Below the pieces are notes generated by a model, which saw nothing but the letters and a program-made list of their open reading frames with translations, was not told where the DNA came from and searched no databases. From Trinickia sp. Y13 (GTDB taxonomy: Bacteria > Pseudomonadota > Gammaproteobacteria > Burkholderiales > Burkholderiaceae): a stretch of 64,000 bases of DNA. Positions 63,151 to 64,000 of this stretch are shown piece after piece. The position numbers and the translations under genes were made by a program. Location of the stretch: the NCBI RefSeq assembly GCF_029522115.1, contig NZ_JAKWFK010000014.1:1-64000 (forward strand), given 5' to 3'. How positions within the stretch are numbered: the first letter of the stretch is position 1; the number at the start of each line of letters is the position of its first letter.

Positions 63151-63732
63151 CTAGGCCGCGAGCTCGGAGGCGCCCGGCTGCGCGAGCGCGACGGCCTGCT
63201 GCGCCTTGGCGGCGGCCAATTTCTTGGTCTTGCCGGCCCGCGACGGCGGTTGGCACAGACCGCAAACGAAGCCGTGCTGCGGATCGTGCGCATGCGCGAC
63301 GAAATGCCCGCGGCACCGTGTGCAGGCCGTCATCTGCAACATCCCTGACTCGAAGAAGCGCACCAAAGTCCAAGCGCGTGTGAGGCTGAGCAGCGCTTCG
63401 TCGCCATTGAGCGCCATATGCTCCAAGTAAAGGCGATAGCTCTTCACGATCGACTGGATGGTCTCGCAACCGCCGTGCTCGGCCATGAAGCTGTAAATAT
63501 TGAAGAACAGCGACGAGTGAATGTTCGGCTGCCAAGTCATGAACCAGTCGGTCGAGAACGGCAGCATGCCCTTGGGCGGCGACGCCCCCTTCAACTCCTT
63601 GTACAGCTTGATGAGCCGGTCGCGCGACAGGCTCGTTTCCGCTTCGAGCAGTTGCAGGCGCGCGCCCAATTCGATCAACTCGATCGCCAGCGTGATTTCC
63701 TTGACTTCGAGCACGACGCTCTTGGTTGCCAT
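63151..63732 (-). CDS. flhC: FlhC flagellar master regulator subunit
   Basis: 193 residues. DNA-binding part: LAIELIELGARLQLLEAETS and RLIKLYKELKGASPPKGMLP with FSTDWFMTWQPNIHSSLF. Zinc site: TACTRCRGHF and FVCGLCQPP, with four Cys. It works as FlhD4C2 to activate class II flagellar promoters. The C-terminal ~30 residues are an Ala-rich tail. Located after flhD, upstream of motA, and not separated by a visible terminator. Confidence 0.97.
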   Translation of the reverse strand: MATKSVVLEVKEITLAIELIELGARLQLLEAETSLSRDRLIKLYKELKGASPPKGMLPFSTDWFMTWQPNIHSSLFFNIYSFMAEHGGCETIQSIVKSYRLYLEHMALNGDEALLSLTRAWTLVRFFESGMLQMTACTRCRGHFVAHAHDPQHGFVCGLCQPPSRAGKTKKLAAAKAQQAVALAQPGASELAA

Positions 63733-63866
63733 ATCGGCCGTGTGCCCCGCTTACTTGATAGATAGTTGGTGTGTGGAGTGTGTTCGAGCGCTTTTCCGCG
63801 CCAAAGCGTCCGGACCGCGGCGACGGCGACGATGGCCGCGGCGCGTATTGCCGCGCGAGCCGGTGC

Positions 63867-64000
63867 TCAGCCCATCGACGCGGCGGGTTGTCCGGCCATC
63901 AGGATGGCCGAATGCGCTTGGGCCACCGACGCGCTCTTGCCCTTGTCGGCCAACGACGAGAGCACGGCATGGTCGTCGAAGCGGAAACGGCACAAAAGTT
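63867..64000 (-). CDS. flhD: FlhD flagellar master regulator subunit, C-terminal part (5' end outside window)
   Basis: The minus-strand frame ending with the TGA at 63869-63867 reads LLCRFRFDDHAVLSSLADKG, continues as KSASVAQAHSAILMAGQPAA and ends SMG. This is the FlhD C-terminus; the FRFDDH block is typical. 43 codons are inside the window. It precedes flhC by about 130 bases. Its partner forms FlhD4C2, the class I activator of the regulon described here. Confidence 0.85.
   Translation of the reverse strand, partial: LLCRFRFDDHAVLSSLADKGKSASVAQAHSAILMAGQPAASMG

Noticed and set aside
1-64000. tRNA, rRNA, CRISPR arrays, insertion sequences or phage genes
   Set aside because: None recognised: no cloverleaf-type sequence, spacer arrays, transposase motifs or terminal inverted repeats were found by reading.

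Overview
The window is a high-GC proteobacterial chromosome segment that holds almost the whole flagellar and chemotaxis regulon. I infer Burkholderiaceae (Burkholderia sensu lato, such as Paraburkholderia or Trinickia). The reasons are the overall GC, the flhDC-motAB-che layout, an FlhG with a GVGCT-type nucleotide loop, a cytoplasmic FhlB next to a second FliK, and paired DUF2844/DUF3443 genes. I cannot name a species from sequence alone.

Layout. 1-2.6 kb: the 3' end of a sensor kinase, its NarL-type response regulator, and an APC-family amino acid permease. 2.8-5.5 kb: a coxG/xdhC pair (molybdenum hydroxylase accessory proteins) and an HD-domain hydrolase in a stretch that looks AT-richer than its neighbours. 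5.5-8.8 kb (minus): fliE, then fliS-fliT-fliK2-fhlB. 9.1-16.3 kb (plus): fliFGHIJK. 16.7-21.3 kb (plus): fliLMNOPQR. 21.4-25.5 kb (minus): flgKL and a PilZ flagellar brake (ycgR). 25.9-33.5 kb (minus): flgBCDEFGHIJ. 33.8-36.1 kb (plus): flgA, flgM, flgN. 36.2-39.8 kb (minus): an isochorismatase-like hydrolase and two uncharacterised genes that share a repeated unit with His-Gly and Ser-Cys signatures. 40-46.8 kb (minus): flhB-flhA-flhF-flhG-fliA. 47-51.2 kb (minus): two copies of a DUF2844 + DUF3443 pair. 51.4-64 kb (minus): flhD (partial), flhC, motA, motB, cheY1, cheA, cheW, an MCP, cheR, cheD, cheB, cheY and cheZ.

How it works together. FlhDC is the expected class I activator. The fli, flg and flh genes build the basal body, export gate, rod and hook. 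FlgM holds FliA (sigma28) until the hook is complete. Sigma28-type promoters (TAAAGTTT-N11-GCCGATAA pattern) can be read in front of motA-che, flgM, flgKL and ycgR, and a near match with a 1-nt longer spacer lies in front of fliS. Late filament, motor, chemotaxis and brake genes are therefore tied to FliA. fliC and fliD are not in this window.

The most unusual content is (1) the gene pair at 36866-39842. It carries three copies of a ~300-residue unit whose His/Cys signatures and spacing (44-45 residues) resemble clan CD / C80 autoprocessing cysteine proteases, and the third copy has lost both residues. (2) The DUF3443 lipoproteins show both D[ST]G motifs, the GILG motif and a C-terminal block of pepsin-like aspartic proteases; one paralogue has DTE in its first lobe.
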